Shown in pieces: positions 33,581 to 46,000 of a stretch of DNA of 64,000 nt. The position numbers and the translations under genes were made by a program. Origin of the DNA: Rhynchospora pubera (lineage: Eukaryota; Streptophyta; Magnoliopsida; Poales; Cyperaceae). The stretch spans positions 22,863,501-22,927,500 of the forward strand of contig CM051460.1 of the NCBI GenBank assembly GCA_028095005.1, given 5' to 3'. How positions within the stretch are numbered: position 1 is the stretch's first letter; each line of letters starts with the position of its first letter. The notes beneath the pieces were generated by a model. The model did not search any database and was not told the DNA's origin. It saw only the letters and a program-made list of their open reading frames with translations.

Positions 33581-33904
33581 CTATTTTGCCATGGTTTGAG
33601 GAGTTAGAGCAAGTGTTTTTAATAATAAAATTAGATGATATTATGCTTAAGATATAATTATTTTTAGGGCAATTTTATGGTGGACAAAAATTTTAAATAG
33701 GATTTGAATCTAGATCATTTATCTATTTTTGTAATTTTAAATAAATGATCTGGATCTAAATCTGATTATGTATAAAACTTGGTCTATAGTTTGCGTTATT
33801 TTTAACATATATGAACCAAAGAAATATTGCCTCAGATATATTGGATTGAACCAACATTTTAATATATCATGTTTCCTAGTTGGTAGAGTTTATATTTAAA
33901 TAAA

Positions 33905-34828
33905 GGGAAAATTGGATATAACCCCCTCCAATCTTGTTCATCTGGATATAACCCCCTACAATCTTTGAAATTGGATATAACCCCTTGTAATCATGTCACT
34001 CTTGGATATAAACCCTTCTCATTGATTTATGAAATATTTTAAATAAAAAATTTCAGTTAATAACACATATGACCAAATTACCCTTCTTTCTTTCGTGAGA
34101 TATTGAATCTGATCTCTTAACTCCAATTGATACGACCAAATTCGAAAGTTCACGATAGGGGTGACCGGAATCCTCCCAAGTCATCGCTAAAGAAAGCATC
34201 ACAGTCACACGAGAAATAGTTTGGACTGTGACGAACATGAGAGAGAAAGAAAGAGAAGAAAGGGGTTTTTTTTAGGAGGGGTAGTCGAGTCAAACTCAGT
34301 AACGAAATCTCTCACGTTAGATCCTTTGATGCTTGCATCTAATGTCAAATTGCGATTGCCCGTGCCATATATAGAAAGGGCATCACTAGCAAAATCTCCA
34401 ATTGGACGTCAAATCCAGTTTATTTCTATTCATTTATTTTGACAAAATAGATGTACTGGTAGGCCCATTACCAAACTATGAGGCCTCTGTAATGGCTCAA
34501 GCAAAATTTCAGTTTTTGTAATACCTCGGCAAATGTAAACCTCGTTTGTATTTCAAACCTTTAGTTCCTTATTTACACCAATTTTCAAGCAAAGTTTAAT
34601 CCAAAGAGACAAACAGAAGAAGAAACGAGGAGACGGAGGAAACTCAAAAGGGTAATTTTGTCATATCCGTTAAAAGCTAAAATAATTTATTTAAAATATT
34701 GTTTAAATCAACGAAAAGGGTTTATATCCAAGAGTGACATGATTTCAGGGGGATATATCCGATTTCAAAGATTACAAGGGGTTATATCCAGATGAGCAAG
34801 ATTAGAGGGGGTTATATCCAATTTTTCC
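33905..34828. mobile_element. Mutator-like element, 924 bp, long repetitive inverted ends
   Basis: The 9-bp duplication TTAAATAAA flanks it (33896-33904 and 34829-34837). Ends GGGAAAATTGGATATAACC and, on the opposite strand, GGAAAAATTGGATATAACC. The inverted arms of about 150 bp are each made of four roughly 30-bp direct units of 'TTGGATATAACCCC(C/T)..CAATC'. The inside (34090-34660) is unlike the arms and could be captured sequence; short ORFs in it have no recognised family. No transposase. Confidence 0.8.
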
Positions 34829-34837
34829 TTAAATAAA

Positions 34838-35871
34838 AGAGATCAATGATTCAATTTTCAGACGAGGCCATTTTCCATCAGAACAAATCAGAACTTTGTT
34901 AGATGCACGCTAATTAAAATAAACTAGCTATTGTGTTTTAACCAAAAATTAGACATGCCGACCATTTTTTTTTTCCCGAATACTTGACAGCAGCTGACTG
35001 GAAATGACCGACCAGTTTTTACTAGTCCACTTTTTCGATTTATGCCTACTTATGGACGGGAACATTACTCTTCTCACCGACTATATTCAAATGTACCATT
35101 TTTTGATACTCCTCTTACTATTCCCCAAGTGATTCAAACACAACATAAATTATTGACAATCTTTTAGTACAATTTTTTTGTTAAGAGGATTATAAATAAC
35201 TAATGAGAAAGTGAAAAATACAAGATATGAAATGAGGATAGTAATGGTCGTCAAAGTCGAATTTGGCCATCCAGAAGATGGGTTGCTGGATAGATTAATT
35301 GCGTCGCACAGATTGGTTGTGCAACAGAGTTGTTGCACAAAAATGTATACAAATCTGGCCACATGAAATCACTACAATACATAGTCGATAGAGAGCTGCT
35401 AATTCCAAATGGGACACACTAGCTAAGTACCTAATCATGGAGTTTAATTATTGCATCTCATTTCCTTTTCTAGATTTTCTTCATGTGTTATTAGGCCAGT
35501 TCCACTCTATATATTTTCCACACCAAAATTAAATTGAATTTATCATCAGCTCTGCACCTAATAACATGGATCTTTTTTATTGGACTCGGAATGGTCCCCT
35601 GCATTCTTGATATCTCTAGCTAGGCTAGCCATGTATTTGGGTTCATGTGAATACCCCAATACATTTTTTCAAAATTTTGTTGCAAAATATTTCAATATCC
35701 GTTGAAATAACTATCTTTACATTAATTTTCGCTCCTGCAACGAAAACATTGCATTTGAAAGTGTTTAATACAGCAAGTCACGAGTTGTTTCCATTTATGC
35801 AGAAAGTTGGAGAAATAAAATATATTTTTCATTGAGAAAGATTCTTATTTGCTTGTATCTTCTTCATATTA
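34838..35871. other. Intergenic, AT-rich
   Basis: No gene recognised; short ORFs at 35150-35362 (-) and 35647-35835 (+) lack any family signature. Confidence 0.5.
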
Positions 35872-36028
35872 GGGTGCGTTTGGATCGTTGGAAGAAAGAA
35901 GAAGAAGAAGGAAGAAGAAGAAAAAAAATTATAAACAATCCAAACTCTTCACAAAGTTACACACTTCCCAATACTTCTTCCCGCTTCTTTCCTTCTTCCC
36001 TTCTTCCCACACCTATCCAATCGGAGCC
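35872..36028. mobile_element. 157-bp MITE copy
   Basis: Ends GGGTGCGTTTGGAT and, reversed, GGCTCCGATTGGATAGG, with the family interior AACTCTTCACAAAGTTACAC and CTTCTTCCC runs. Flanks TTA/ATA do not form a clean duplication. Confidence 0.8.
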
Positions 36029-38729
36029 ATATAGCCTAAAATTTTGAAATACATATTTTGATAGAATACTGATCAACAGTCAATTTCCGTCAAAAAAATA
36101 TAATGAAAAACCAAGAAAATCTTGTTTTCTTCAAAAAATAGAAAACCTGTTGCATTTGATGACAGTTTGATTACCATCAAAATATGTTAACAGGAAAAAA
36201 ATCGTTGCATTTATCTAGAGACGGTTTGTACAAAAAAATTTATATGAGTATGAATATGGCCAAAATAGTTTTCAACTTTATTATCTATGCAATGTATGTT
36301 AATTCTTCAATGATTTGGATCAATAACTTGCCATTTTCAGATTGCCAATACACACTTCAAGGCACTTAATTTGACGACATATATAACATGAAATATGCAT
36401 GTAAAAAGTAAGATGAACTCAAATTCCAAACTAAATTACTTCCAAATGCATTGGGAGTTTTAAGTCAAAATGCATTCTTTGAAATAAAAACAAATTTTGC
36501 GACGACAGTTCTACTGTGCAGTTTTGAGAAAGACTAGAGATGTTAGGCCCCATATTCTTTGTTAGGTTATTTTTGAAAGAACATGATAGCCTTCAGATTT
36601 TTGCACACTCCTGTTTCGTTGTGTGATCGTTATCTGTAAATCTATCTATCATGAGCTTGTTCATAATTATAAGGTGACAAGAGAATTAATTGCACGCTTA
36701 TGACCCATCATATCAAAAATAGCCTTGTAAAATAAGCAACTTCGGTGAAATTCTTGTATTTTTCTTCTCTTGAGAGACAAGCAAGCTAGTCTAAAAGTAC
36801 CATTCAGTTATCCAAGAAAAAGAAATAATTGCCTTGAAGCAATTCTTTATGTCAAATATTAATTGGGCCACACTACGAAGAGCCTCAACTAGGTAACTGT
36901 AGCCAGAAAAGGTACAATAATGGATGTATGCACAATTAATTCTTTTTTTTTTTTTGTTAATGCTCTGTTCCTTTTGGGTCTGTATCGATCAGGTGCACAA
37001 CGATTATCATCTGTTCCAACTTAGTTTCCCCGTGTCAATTATGTTTAGGTGCACAACGATTATCATCTGTTCCACAATCGAAGTTTAAATATGTCAAGTT
37101 CATTAATTTGGAAAAGAAGTTAAATTAAACCGATTTAAAAGCCTTGGATGACACATTCTTTTCGGATTGGGTGAATTTAATTTGTTGGCTGTAAGCTTCT
37201 TACATCAAAATATTAAATATACATACATCTTATAATTAAATTAACAATCTCTGTCAGCACATTAATTACGTCATCTAGTCCTCATATATATAATTTAAAG
37301 ATGCATAATCTCGCCATGTCATTCGAGCGACGATACTAGTAGAGTTCTATTAATTATTAGAAAGAGAAATAGAATGTTTGCCGTGCGCGCTTAGCCGTCT
37401 AGGTCATGGACCTTTTTCTTCGAAAGAGTACCATTTGTCTTTTGCTTCATTTGTAAAACGAGCATCTTTTTATATACAGTGATAACGAATGAGAATACTT
37501 GTTACCGTATTCTCATCTGAATAAATATGTTCTAATTGAAGCTGAAAACTATATTAATTTGTTTCCAGGTGTATGTCCACAAAAATATTTGATGTCACAA
37601 GAGATCGTATATTTGTTTCTATGTGTAGGCCCACAAAAATATTTGATGACATAAGGTATGTTTGACTATTAGGATTATAAAATTACAAAGAATGATTCGT
37701 TAGCTATTAAGTCATGAGAATGTTCCGTGCATGTCAAAACTTTAGAGTGTCATAAATTATTATAATTTTTCTTTTCATCAATATTTTAAAATTTAAAATT
37801 CAAATATCGATTCCAAACTATTATTCTTGTTCGATTTAATGAGCAATCAATGTGTTTCTCTATAAGTTTTATGAAATTTTTTAGTAAATTTAATATTCAC
37901 CAAGAAGTTAAAAAATGAACGAATCTGATTAAATATGACATATTAATTCTAATACATTCATGGTTGAATTTCTTAATCATATATCAAATTAACTCCAAAT
38001 TTCATAAAATTTATATAAAAATACATCGCTCGTTAAAGTGGACAAGTTCAGCGATGTGGATTTGACATTTAAATTTTTTATTTTTTAAATATTGGTGAAA
38101 GTTAAAGTTGTGACATTTGGTGTTGCAATCTAAAATTGTGGCACTGGAAGTTTTGTCATAAGTTATATAGTATAAGTAATTTATTTTTGTTAGATGTGTG
38201 CGATTAGGCAATATAGTCAAATTTATATTTTTTTTGAAATAGGCATGATTTCATTGAAAATTTTAAAATAGGCATGTTTATTTTTACAAAATAAGCATTT
38301 CACTGGGGATGACGCCCGTAGTGCTTTGGGCAGCCAAATTTTTATTTGGAGCAACATATTTTTTTTTTCTAAATGTCTAAATTGTCCTTATCATTGATGA
38401 AGATTTATTACCCTAATTTATTTTCTTAACCATATTTTTCTATATATGTATTATCCTCTAAAATTTCTTACTGCTCATTATTTTAGAATTTTCATTGTGC
38501 AAAATCCTTGTGCAAACAAATCCCAAATCGTTTGTTGTGTAAAGAAATTCCTAATAATTACTTATGTCAAAAAAAAAAAATCCTTTTGTAATGTTTTTCA
38601 GTTATTTGTGCCTTGTTGTTTTGAATTAAAAACTGATTCTCTTTGACTATATGATGCTTAATTATGAAATCATTGGAGATTTAAAATATGAAAGAAATCA
38701 ATATTTCTTTTTATTGAAAATCACATATT
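36029..38729. other. Intergenic, AT-rich
   Basis: No gene recognised. A 28-bp direct duplication is listed separately; a looser one (CCACAAAAATATTTGATG) occurs near 37576 and 37631. Confidence 0.5.
36991..37074. repeat. 28-bp direct duplication, 56-bp period
   Basis: AGGTGCACAACGATTATCAT followed by CTGTTCCA at 36991 and 37047. Confidence 0.9.
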
Positions 38730-38734
38730 TCTTT

Positions 38735-38946
38735 TGTTGTGGATTTAAGGGTTTTGAGATGGAGTAAACAAGAGAAGTAAAAAGGGGGCAGTCGAGAGCA
38801 CAGAGAGAGACAAGAGAGATCAGTTTAGTTTTTACCGTAACTAGAATGTTCTTCTTTCTTTTATTAGTATTTTGTATTACATAGCAAATAGAAGGAAGCA
38901 AAATACAAGCCCACTGGGCCTAAGCAATTTGGGTCACGACATAACA
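38735..38946 (-). repeat. 3' LTR of Copia element, 212 bp
   Basis: TGTTGTGGATTTAAGGG to GGTCACGACATAACA; uninterrupted copy. Confidence 0.95.
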
Positions 38947-39046
38947 ATCTCCACCTTGAACCAAATTGCATAAAAACAAACTAAACATAACTCAAAATAC
39001 AAATTAACCTACACTAGTAATCAACTAGTGTCATACTAAAAACAAA

Positions 39047-42000
39047 CTAAAAACAAACCGAAATTGCCCTTGAGCAAAACATGAACTTAGCAATCGGAAG
39101 AGGCTTGGTGAGCATGTCGGCCGGATTCGATTCGGTACCTATCTTCTTCACAACAACTTTTCCTTTCGAGACCACATCCCGCACAAAGTGGTACCGGATA
39201 TCAATATGCTTGGTCCTCTCATGAAACATACGGTCCTTTGTCAAATGAACGACACTTTGATTATCACAAAACACCGTGATAGGACCTTCAAGAGAAGAAA
39301 TCTCACCAACAAAAGCCTTGAGCCAAAGAGCCTCCTTGATAGCCTCCGTAATTGCCATGTATTCGGCTTCGGTGCTAGAGAGTGCAACGGTGGATTGAAG
39401 TGTAGACTTCCAACTAATTGCACATCCACCAAGGGTAAAAGTGTACCCCGTCAAAGACCTCCTCTTGTCCAAGTCACCCGCAAAATCCGCATCTACATAA
39501 CCCGTTAGTGTCATATTTTCATTTCTAAATTCCAAATGAGAATTAATGGTACCTTTCAAATAGCGAAAGATCCACTTCACCGCTTCCCAATGTCCTTTTC
39601 CGGGACAAGAGAGATACCTACTTACCACACTAACGGCTTGAGCTATGTCGGGTCGAGTGCACACCATCAAATACATGAGACTCCCAACCGCACTTGAATA
39701 TGGAACCTTATCCATATAGCTCTTCTCATGATCGGACTTTGGGCACAAAGCGGCCGAAAGCTTGAAATGCGCCGCAAGAGGAGTTGAAACAACCTTTGCT
39801 TTCTCCATGCCAAATCGGCGAATAACCTTTCCGGCAAACTCCTTTTGAGAGAGAAAGAGTTTCCGATTGGCCCGATCCCTTGTAATCTCCATTCCAAGGA
39901 TTCTTTTGGCGGCCCCTAAATCTTTCATCTCAAATGCCGAACCAAGTTGCTCTTTCAACCTCACAATTTCATCCATATTGGAGGCCGCAATCAACATATC
40001 ATCAACATAGAGCAACAAATATATAAATTCTCCGCTACCCAACTTCTTGAAATAAACACAGCTATCATAATTAGAGCGGGAGAAATTTATACTAACCATG
40101 AAAGAGTCGAATTTCTTGTACCATTGCCGAGGTGATTGCTTGAGGCCATAAAGGGACTTCTTCAACAAACACACATGGTCTTCTTTTCCCACAACCTCAA
40201 AACCCTCCGGTTGCTTCATATAGATTTGCTCCTCTAAATCACCATGCAAGAAGGCCGTTTTCACATCCAATTGCTCTAACTCCATATCCTTCATTGCCAC
40301 TAAAGAGAGCAAAATCCGAATTGAGGTATGCTTCACCACGGGAGAGAAAACCTCATTGAAGTCCACACCTTGAACTTGGCTATAACCCTTAGTCACAAGG
40401 CTCGCCTTATATCGGAAATTATCCGAACTTGAGCCATCCATCTTTTTCTTAAAAACTCACTTGCAACCCACAATCTTTTTACCACTAGGTGGCTTCACAA
40501 GAGTCCAAGTATGATTTCTTTCTAATGAACAAAGCTCTTCCTTCATGGAGGAAATCCAATCCGCCGCATGCTTGGAAGAAATAGCTTTCTTGTAGGATGA
40601 CGGCTCACTATACTCCACCTCTTCGGCAATTGCAAGACAATAAGCAAAATCGGCATACCTTGCCGGTTGCCGAATTTCTCTTCTTTCTCGGTCCCGTGCC
40701 AACAAATATGGTTGCTCCTCAACTTCTTCTTGTTCTTCTAAATGAGCACCATCATGCGACATAGACTCTTCATCATCACTTTGTTGGACCGGCACCTCAA
40801 ACTCCACCTTCTTTCCAACCTTCTCATTCTCCTTAATAGTCGGCTCAAGTGCAACATACTTTGCCTTCAACATAACCGACTCATTGAAAGTAACATCTCT
40901 TGAGATGAGAAATTTAGAAGTTGCGGGACACCATACCTTGTACCCCTTCACATTCATGGGATACCCAACAAAGATGCACTTTTTTGCTCTTGGCTCCAAT
41001 TTACCATCATTGACATGCACATAAGCGGGACAACCAAACACCCTCAAATTTGCATAATCGGCCGGCTTACCCGACCACACTTCTTCGGGTGTCTTGCACT
41101 CAATGGAAGTGGTAGGAGACCGATTCACCAAATAGCAAGCCGTGCTAACGGCCTCCGCCCAAAACTCCTTACCCAAGCCCGCATTGGAAAGCATGCAACG
41201 AGCCCTTTCAAGTAGTGTTCTATTCATCCTTTCCGCAACTCCATTTTGATGTGGAGTATTAACCACCGTCTTGTGCCGCACAATCCCTTCGGCCTTGCAA
41301 AACTCATCAAATTGGTGGTTACAAAATTCTAAACCATTATCGGTTCTCAATCTTTTCACTTTCTTTCCGGTTTGGTTTTCAAGAAGGGTCTTCCATTCTT
41401 TAAACACCTTAAAGACCTCACTTTTCTCTTTCAAGAAATAAACCCAAACTTTTCTAGAAAAATCATCAATGAAAGTAAGCAAATAACGAGAACCGTTACC
41501 TTTTGATGGCTCACGAGATGGCCCCCAAAGATCCGAATGAATGTAATCTAATGTTCCCTTGGTCGAGTGAATGGCCGTCGAGAAGCTCAACCTCTTTTGC
41601 TTGCCAAATACACAATGCTCACAAAACTCCAAGCTACTTGTGCATTGGCCACACAACAAGCCTCTCTTACTCAAGATGGTCATTCCTCGCTCACTCATGT
41701 GCCCTAACCTCATATGCCACAATTTTGTAGTATCCACATCCGAGGTAGGACCCGAACCCGCAATAGCGGCCGAGCCCGTGACCGTGGAACCTTGCAAGAA
41801 ATAGAGAGTTCCAACTCGCTTTCCCTTCATGATAGTGAGAGCCCCTTTGGAAACACGAAGGACTCCACCTTCACTTTGAAACTTGCAACCTTTCTCTTCA
41901 AGAGAACCCAAAGAAATTAAATTCTTGCTCAAATCGGGTATATGCCTCACACCCGTCAACCTTCGGATCTTGCCATCATGAAATTTAATTTTCACCGAGC

Positions 42001-42991
42001 CAATTCCGGCAACCTTGCACAAATGGTTGTTGCCCATGGGAACCTTACCACTTGAAGGCTCATATGTCTCAAACCAATTTCTATTTGGAGTCATGTGTTG
42101 AGAAGCACCCGAGTCCATAATCCAAGAATTCTCATCATTGACACAACTATCAACAACACAAAGTGTGTCATATGTGTCATCACTACTAGCCACATTGGCA
42201 TCTTCCGAAGAAACACCTTTCTCGGCCTTTAATTTATTTTTCAACTTATAACATTCGGCCTTTACGTGTCCCTTCATTTTACAATAATAACAAGTGAGAT
42301 TCTTGTGCTTTGACTTTGATCGGGTTCTACCTCCTTTCGAGGTCCTTTCCTTCGACCTACCTCGATCGGCAACCAAACCAACATCTTGACTCCCTTTCCC
42401 TTTCTCAACATTGGTCATCTCATTATCTAGATGTAACTTCGCTTGCAAAGTGCTCTTGACATCCTCAAGAGAAATTTTCTCTCTACTATAGACCATCATA
42501 TCTCTAAAAGACTTATATGAAGCGGGCAAAGAACACAACAACAACAAAGCTTGGTCCTCATCCTGTACCTTAACACCTAATCTATCCAAATCATTCAAGA
42601 TGGAGGTAAACTCCGTAATATGATTAGAGATAGATGTACCTTCGTCCATACGAAGAGTGTAGAGGCACAACTTTAACCGCAACCGGTTAGTTAGAGACTT
42701 CTTCATGAAAATATCCTCTAACTTATCCCATAAACCTTTAGCGGTTTTCTCCGAAAGGACCTCTTGAAGTGTTGCATTACTCAAACACAATTGGATAGTG
42801 GAAAGCGCCTTGTCATCCATATCCTTCCACTTCTTATCCGTCACCGCTTCAATCAACTTGTCACGACCATAAATGGCACCCTTAATGCCAAGACTACACA
42901 ATATGGCGGCCATACGCACTTGCCATAGTGCGAAACTCGTCTTCCCATCATACTTCTCAATATCAAATTTAGTTGACATCTCCATCTCCAA
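39047..42991 (-). pseudogene. Copia gag-pol polyprotein gene, one nonsense codon
   Basis: The first ORF (42991 to 40457, 844 codons) holds: gag (residues about 1-200, KYDGKTSFALWQVRM, ILNDLDRLGVKV); a CCHC zinc knuckle CYYCKMKGHVKAEC (about 235); protease WIMDSGASQHM (about 290); GAG_pre-integrase LWHMRLGHMS; and integrase (about 470-640, HSDLWGP, RTDNGLEF, HQNGVAERMNRT). A TGA at 40459-40457 stands where the family has Trp, in the first RT motif. The second reading (40441 to 39047) continues in the same frame with RT (LDVKTAFLHGDLEE, catalytic YVDD), RNase H (DADFAGD, STEAEYMA) and PADMLTKPLP near the end. No frameshift is seen; the stop would end translation before RT. Confidence 0.92.
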
Positions 42992-43390
42992 ATAATTCTC
43001 AAATCACCAAATTACTAAATTTGTCGATCACTAAAATACCCCTAAAAATTCTTTACCAAAGTAAACTAAATCAAATCACAAACCAAATTGGTTATGTTCG
43101 GTTATTGTACTCTAACCAATTTGGGTATGTACTCTAGTCGGCAAAGGGGTCAAATGATATCGGCCAAATTACCTCTTAAGCGGCTCACAAATTCAACAAT
43201 ACACCACGCCAAATGCAGAGAGATAGCGTTGGTCCAATATCGCGGCTCACAGAGACAATTTCCAGTGCAAACTCGTTCCCAGCAATTTAGTCACGTCGCG
43301 GAAGCAAATCTGACACCACAAGAGTCGTCGTACAGAGACGAAGCTGAACAGACAGTCAGATAACAAAGACAATGGCTCTTGATACCAGTT

Positions 43391-43763
43391 TGTTGTGGAT
43401 TTAAGGGTTTTGAGATGGAGTAAACAAGAGAAGTAAAAAGGGGGCAGTCGAGAGCACAGAGAGAGACAAGAGAGATCAGTTTAGTTTTTACCGTAACTAG
43501 AATGTTCTTCTTTCTTTTTATTGGCTCCGTTTGGATAGGTGTGGGAAGAAGGGAAGAAGGGAAGAAGTGGGAAGAAATATTGGAAAGTGTATAACTTTGT
43601 GAAGAGTTTGAATTGTTTATAATTTTTTTTCTTCCCTTCTTCCTTCTTCCTCTTCTTCTTCTTGCATCCAAACGGAGCCATTAGTATTTTGTATTACATA
43701 GCAAATAGAAGGAAGCAAAATACAAGCCCACTGGGCCTAAGCAATTTGGGTCACGACATAACA
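43391..43763 (-). repeat. 5' LTR of Copia element, interrupted by a MITE
   Basis: Same sequence as the other LTR with a 157-bp MITE plus a 3-bp duplication at 43520-43682 and one extra T before it. Confidence 0.95.
43523..43679. mobile_element. 157-bp MITE inserted in the Copia 5' LTR
   Basis: Ends GGCTCCGTTTGGAT and ATCCAAACGGAGCC (perfect inverted 14 bp), duplication ATT (43520-43522 and 43680-43682). The empty site is visible in the other LTR (CTTTTATTAGTATT near 38860). Confidence 0.93.
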
Positions 43764-43768
43764 TCTTT

Positions 43769-44694
43769 TGCATGCTAGAGCCTAAAATTATCCAGAAAGA
43801 TTGAGGAGATAAGTTGGCGACAGTGAAGGGAGGAAGGACTGAATCTAGAGTGGAGGAAGAAGGGATTGAAGTTATTCAGTGGTATGGATAGACGAGGTTT
43901 AATCATGAGATAGCAATTGTTCCTAGCCAGCAAATTTACGGAGTTGTTACAAGAGAAATTTGGTCACTGACAATTGACAAAGAAATTATGTTGCTCTTAG
44001 AAAAAAAAAATCCGCTGCCCAAAACAACATATACCATACACATATGCACGCTGACATAGTGACATGTTTATTATTAAATTTTTAATCTAAAATATTTATT
44101 ATTAAAATTAAATATAATAAAATATTATCATTAAAATCACGGCCAAGTATGCGTTGACATAATATACAAGTGTGTATTAGCAATATTTAAGAGCGCATTC
44201 GAAAATGTGTTAAGAGTTGCGATAATTCTACAACACGAAACTCCATTCAGCCCCTTTCCTACATTTGTCTTCATCATTTCTTTGCGTAATTAATTGCTTA
44301 ATTATTTGAGAGCCTTTCGAAATTCATTTTGGTTTCAAATTTAATGCATATATATTAAAACAAAGCAATGATATAAAAATTTTAACTTATATATAGTCTT
44401 TCAAAAGTAGTTAAACAAAATTTTAAACCCCATGATTTTTTATTTTGTAATTTCAGAATAAAACATATTTTAATTTTTTAATTGTTTGAGTGCCGACATA
44501 AAATTGTATATGCTCGTTCACAAAATTATATAAAATTCAGCGGTACCAAGTTTTCTATTTTTCGGCACAATATTTTATATAATTTTTAAATTTTTATACT
44601 ACTGTAATTTTTATTTTAAGTATGTTTTTTCTTTTAAAATTATTTGAGACCCTTCGTAAATTCGATTTTTTCCTGACATTTTATGTGTGTGCTC
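43769..44694. other. Intergenic, AT-rich
   Basis: No gene recognised. Confidence 0.5.
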
Positions 44695-45140
44695 AAAATA
44701 TTACAAAAAATTTAATGTTACAATTTTTTTTTTTCTATTTTGAAGTTCCATATATTTTATATGATTTTAAAAAATAATATGATATTTATTGTTTGTATTT
44801 CATTCATTAAAATATTACAAAAAATTTAATGTTACAATTTTTTTTCTTTTTTGAAGTTCCATATATTTTATATGATTTTAAAAAATAATATGATATTTAT
44901 TGTTTGTATTTCATTCATTAAAATATTACAAAAAATTTAATGTTACAATTTTTTTTTCTTTTGAAGTTCCATATATTTTATATGATTTTAAAAAATAATA
45001 TGATATTTATTGTTTGTATTTTATTCATTAAAATATTACAAAAAATTTAATGTTACATTTTTTTTCTTTTTTGAAGTTCCATATATTTTATATTATTTTT
45101 AAAAATTATATGATATTTTATTGTTTGTATTTCATTCATT
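44695..45140. repeat. Four tandem copies of a ~113-bp unit
   Basis: Each unit reads AATATTACAAAAAATTTAAT, a T tract, TTTGAAGTTCCATATATTTT, AATATGATATTTATTG and TTTGTATTTCATTCATT. Starts near 44696, 44810, 44924 and 45030. Copies differ mainly in T-tract length; the last is most diverged. Confidence 0.9.
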
Positions 45141-45375
45141 AGAATATTTGGGAAAAATAAAAATAAAATCATAATAATCTACAATCAACGAAATAAATAG
45201 TAGTTATATATGTAACGCACGAAATTAGTTGTAAACATATTTAAGGTTAAACTTAAGATCAATTCTTCCGATTTTTATTTGTTTGCAGCTGTGCAGCGCT
45301 GTTGGTACGTCAAATTAAAATTTTTAAAGTTGAAAAGGAGTTAATTGAATTGACAGTTAAGCAGGCAAGTTGTTT

Positions 45376-45587
45376 GGGCGTGTTTGGTATGTGGCGAACA
45401 GAGCTGTTCGCGAACTAGGCAGTTCTCGCGCAAACCAAACATACGTGGAACAAGAACAACACGCTGTTCGCGCGTGGATTCTAAGTTCCACCTCGAACCC
45501 ACGAACTTGCCAACGAACAGCGAAACCATTTTTTTTTAATATTACTGGGTTAGCGAATCAATTCGATGGGCTTTCCCAAACACACCC
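45376..45587. mobile_element. Tourist/Harbinger-like MITE, 212 bp
   Basis: Ends GGGCGTGTTTGGTA and, reversed, GGGTGTGTTTGGGA, the 'GGG..TGTTTGG' terminal type of PIF/Harbinger MITEs. The interior contains inverted GAACAG / CTGTTCG words. Flanking bases (TTT, TGA) no longer form a clean duplication. Confidence 0.6.
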
Positions 45588-45742
45588 TGATTGAATTAAT
45601 GATGGGCGTACATGTTTTGAATAGTTTGATACAAGTTCAAGTTGTCTGGTTAATTTACCTGATTTTGTTACGTGGATTTAGGCCGGATTATATTAAAACT
45701 ATTTAATTTATGGATGAAGATATACAGGAATTATAAATGCAA

Positions 45743-45995
45743 TCGGCAAATATACCATCACAACCATCGCTAAATATAAAGTGAACATATACAGCAAATA
45801 AGGTGAACGTATAGACGATCTAAGTGAACACTTACAAACAAATAAGTGTTGTCATCACTTGTTCAAAAGTTTACATACATATTCAACTATTTTCATTGAA
45901 CTTATTTATTTGTATGTGGTCACTTAGATTGTTTATATGTTCACTTTGTTGGCTGTATATGTTCACTTTATATTTAGCGATGACAGAGATGACAA
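45743..45995. repeat. Foldback element with TTCAC-type arms
   Basis: The left arm ATCGCTAAATATAAAGTGAA, ATATACAGCAAATAAGGTGA is mirrored by TTCACTTTGTTGGCTGTATA and TTCACTTTATATTTAGCGAT on the right; arms about 75-80 bp, loop about 75 nt. The reverse-complemented arm words TTCACCTTATTTGC resemble the minisatellite in the CACTA transposase introns (TTCACCTTATTTAGC). Confidence 0.7.
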
Positions 45996-46000
45996 AACTG

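Larger units (their letters stand above)
38735..43763 (-). mobile_element. Nearly complete Ty1/Copia retrotransposon (Tork-like)
   Basis: LTRs at 38735-38946 and 43391-43763, both TGTTGTGG...CATAACA, flanked by the 5-bp duplication TCTTT (38730-38734 and 43764-43768). On the minus strand a primer-binding site follows the 5' LTR (TGGTATCAAGAGCC, close to the initiator tRNA-Met complement). A polypurine tract AAGGTGGAGAT precedes the 3' LTR. The interior encodes gag-protease-integrase-RT-RNase H in Copia order. Apart from a MITE in one LTR, the two LTRs differ by about one base, which implies a young insertion. Confidence 0.95.

Noticed and set aside
33400..33657. 85-codon ORF rich in Thr/Ile
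   Set aside because: Translation of a trinucleotide microsatellite.
43291..43671. 126-codon minus-strand ORF at the Copia 5' LTR
   Set aside because: Runs across the MITE and LTR; composition follows the repeats and it has no domain.
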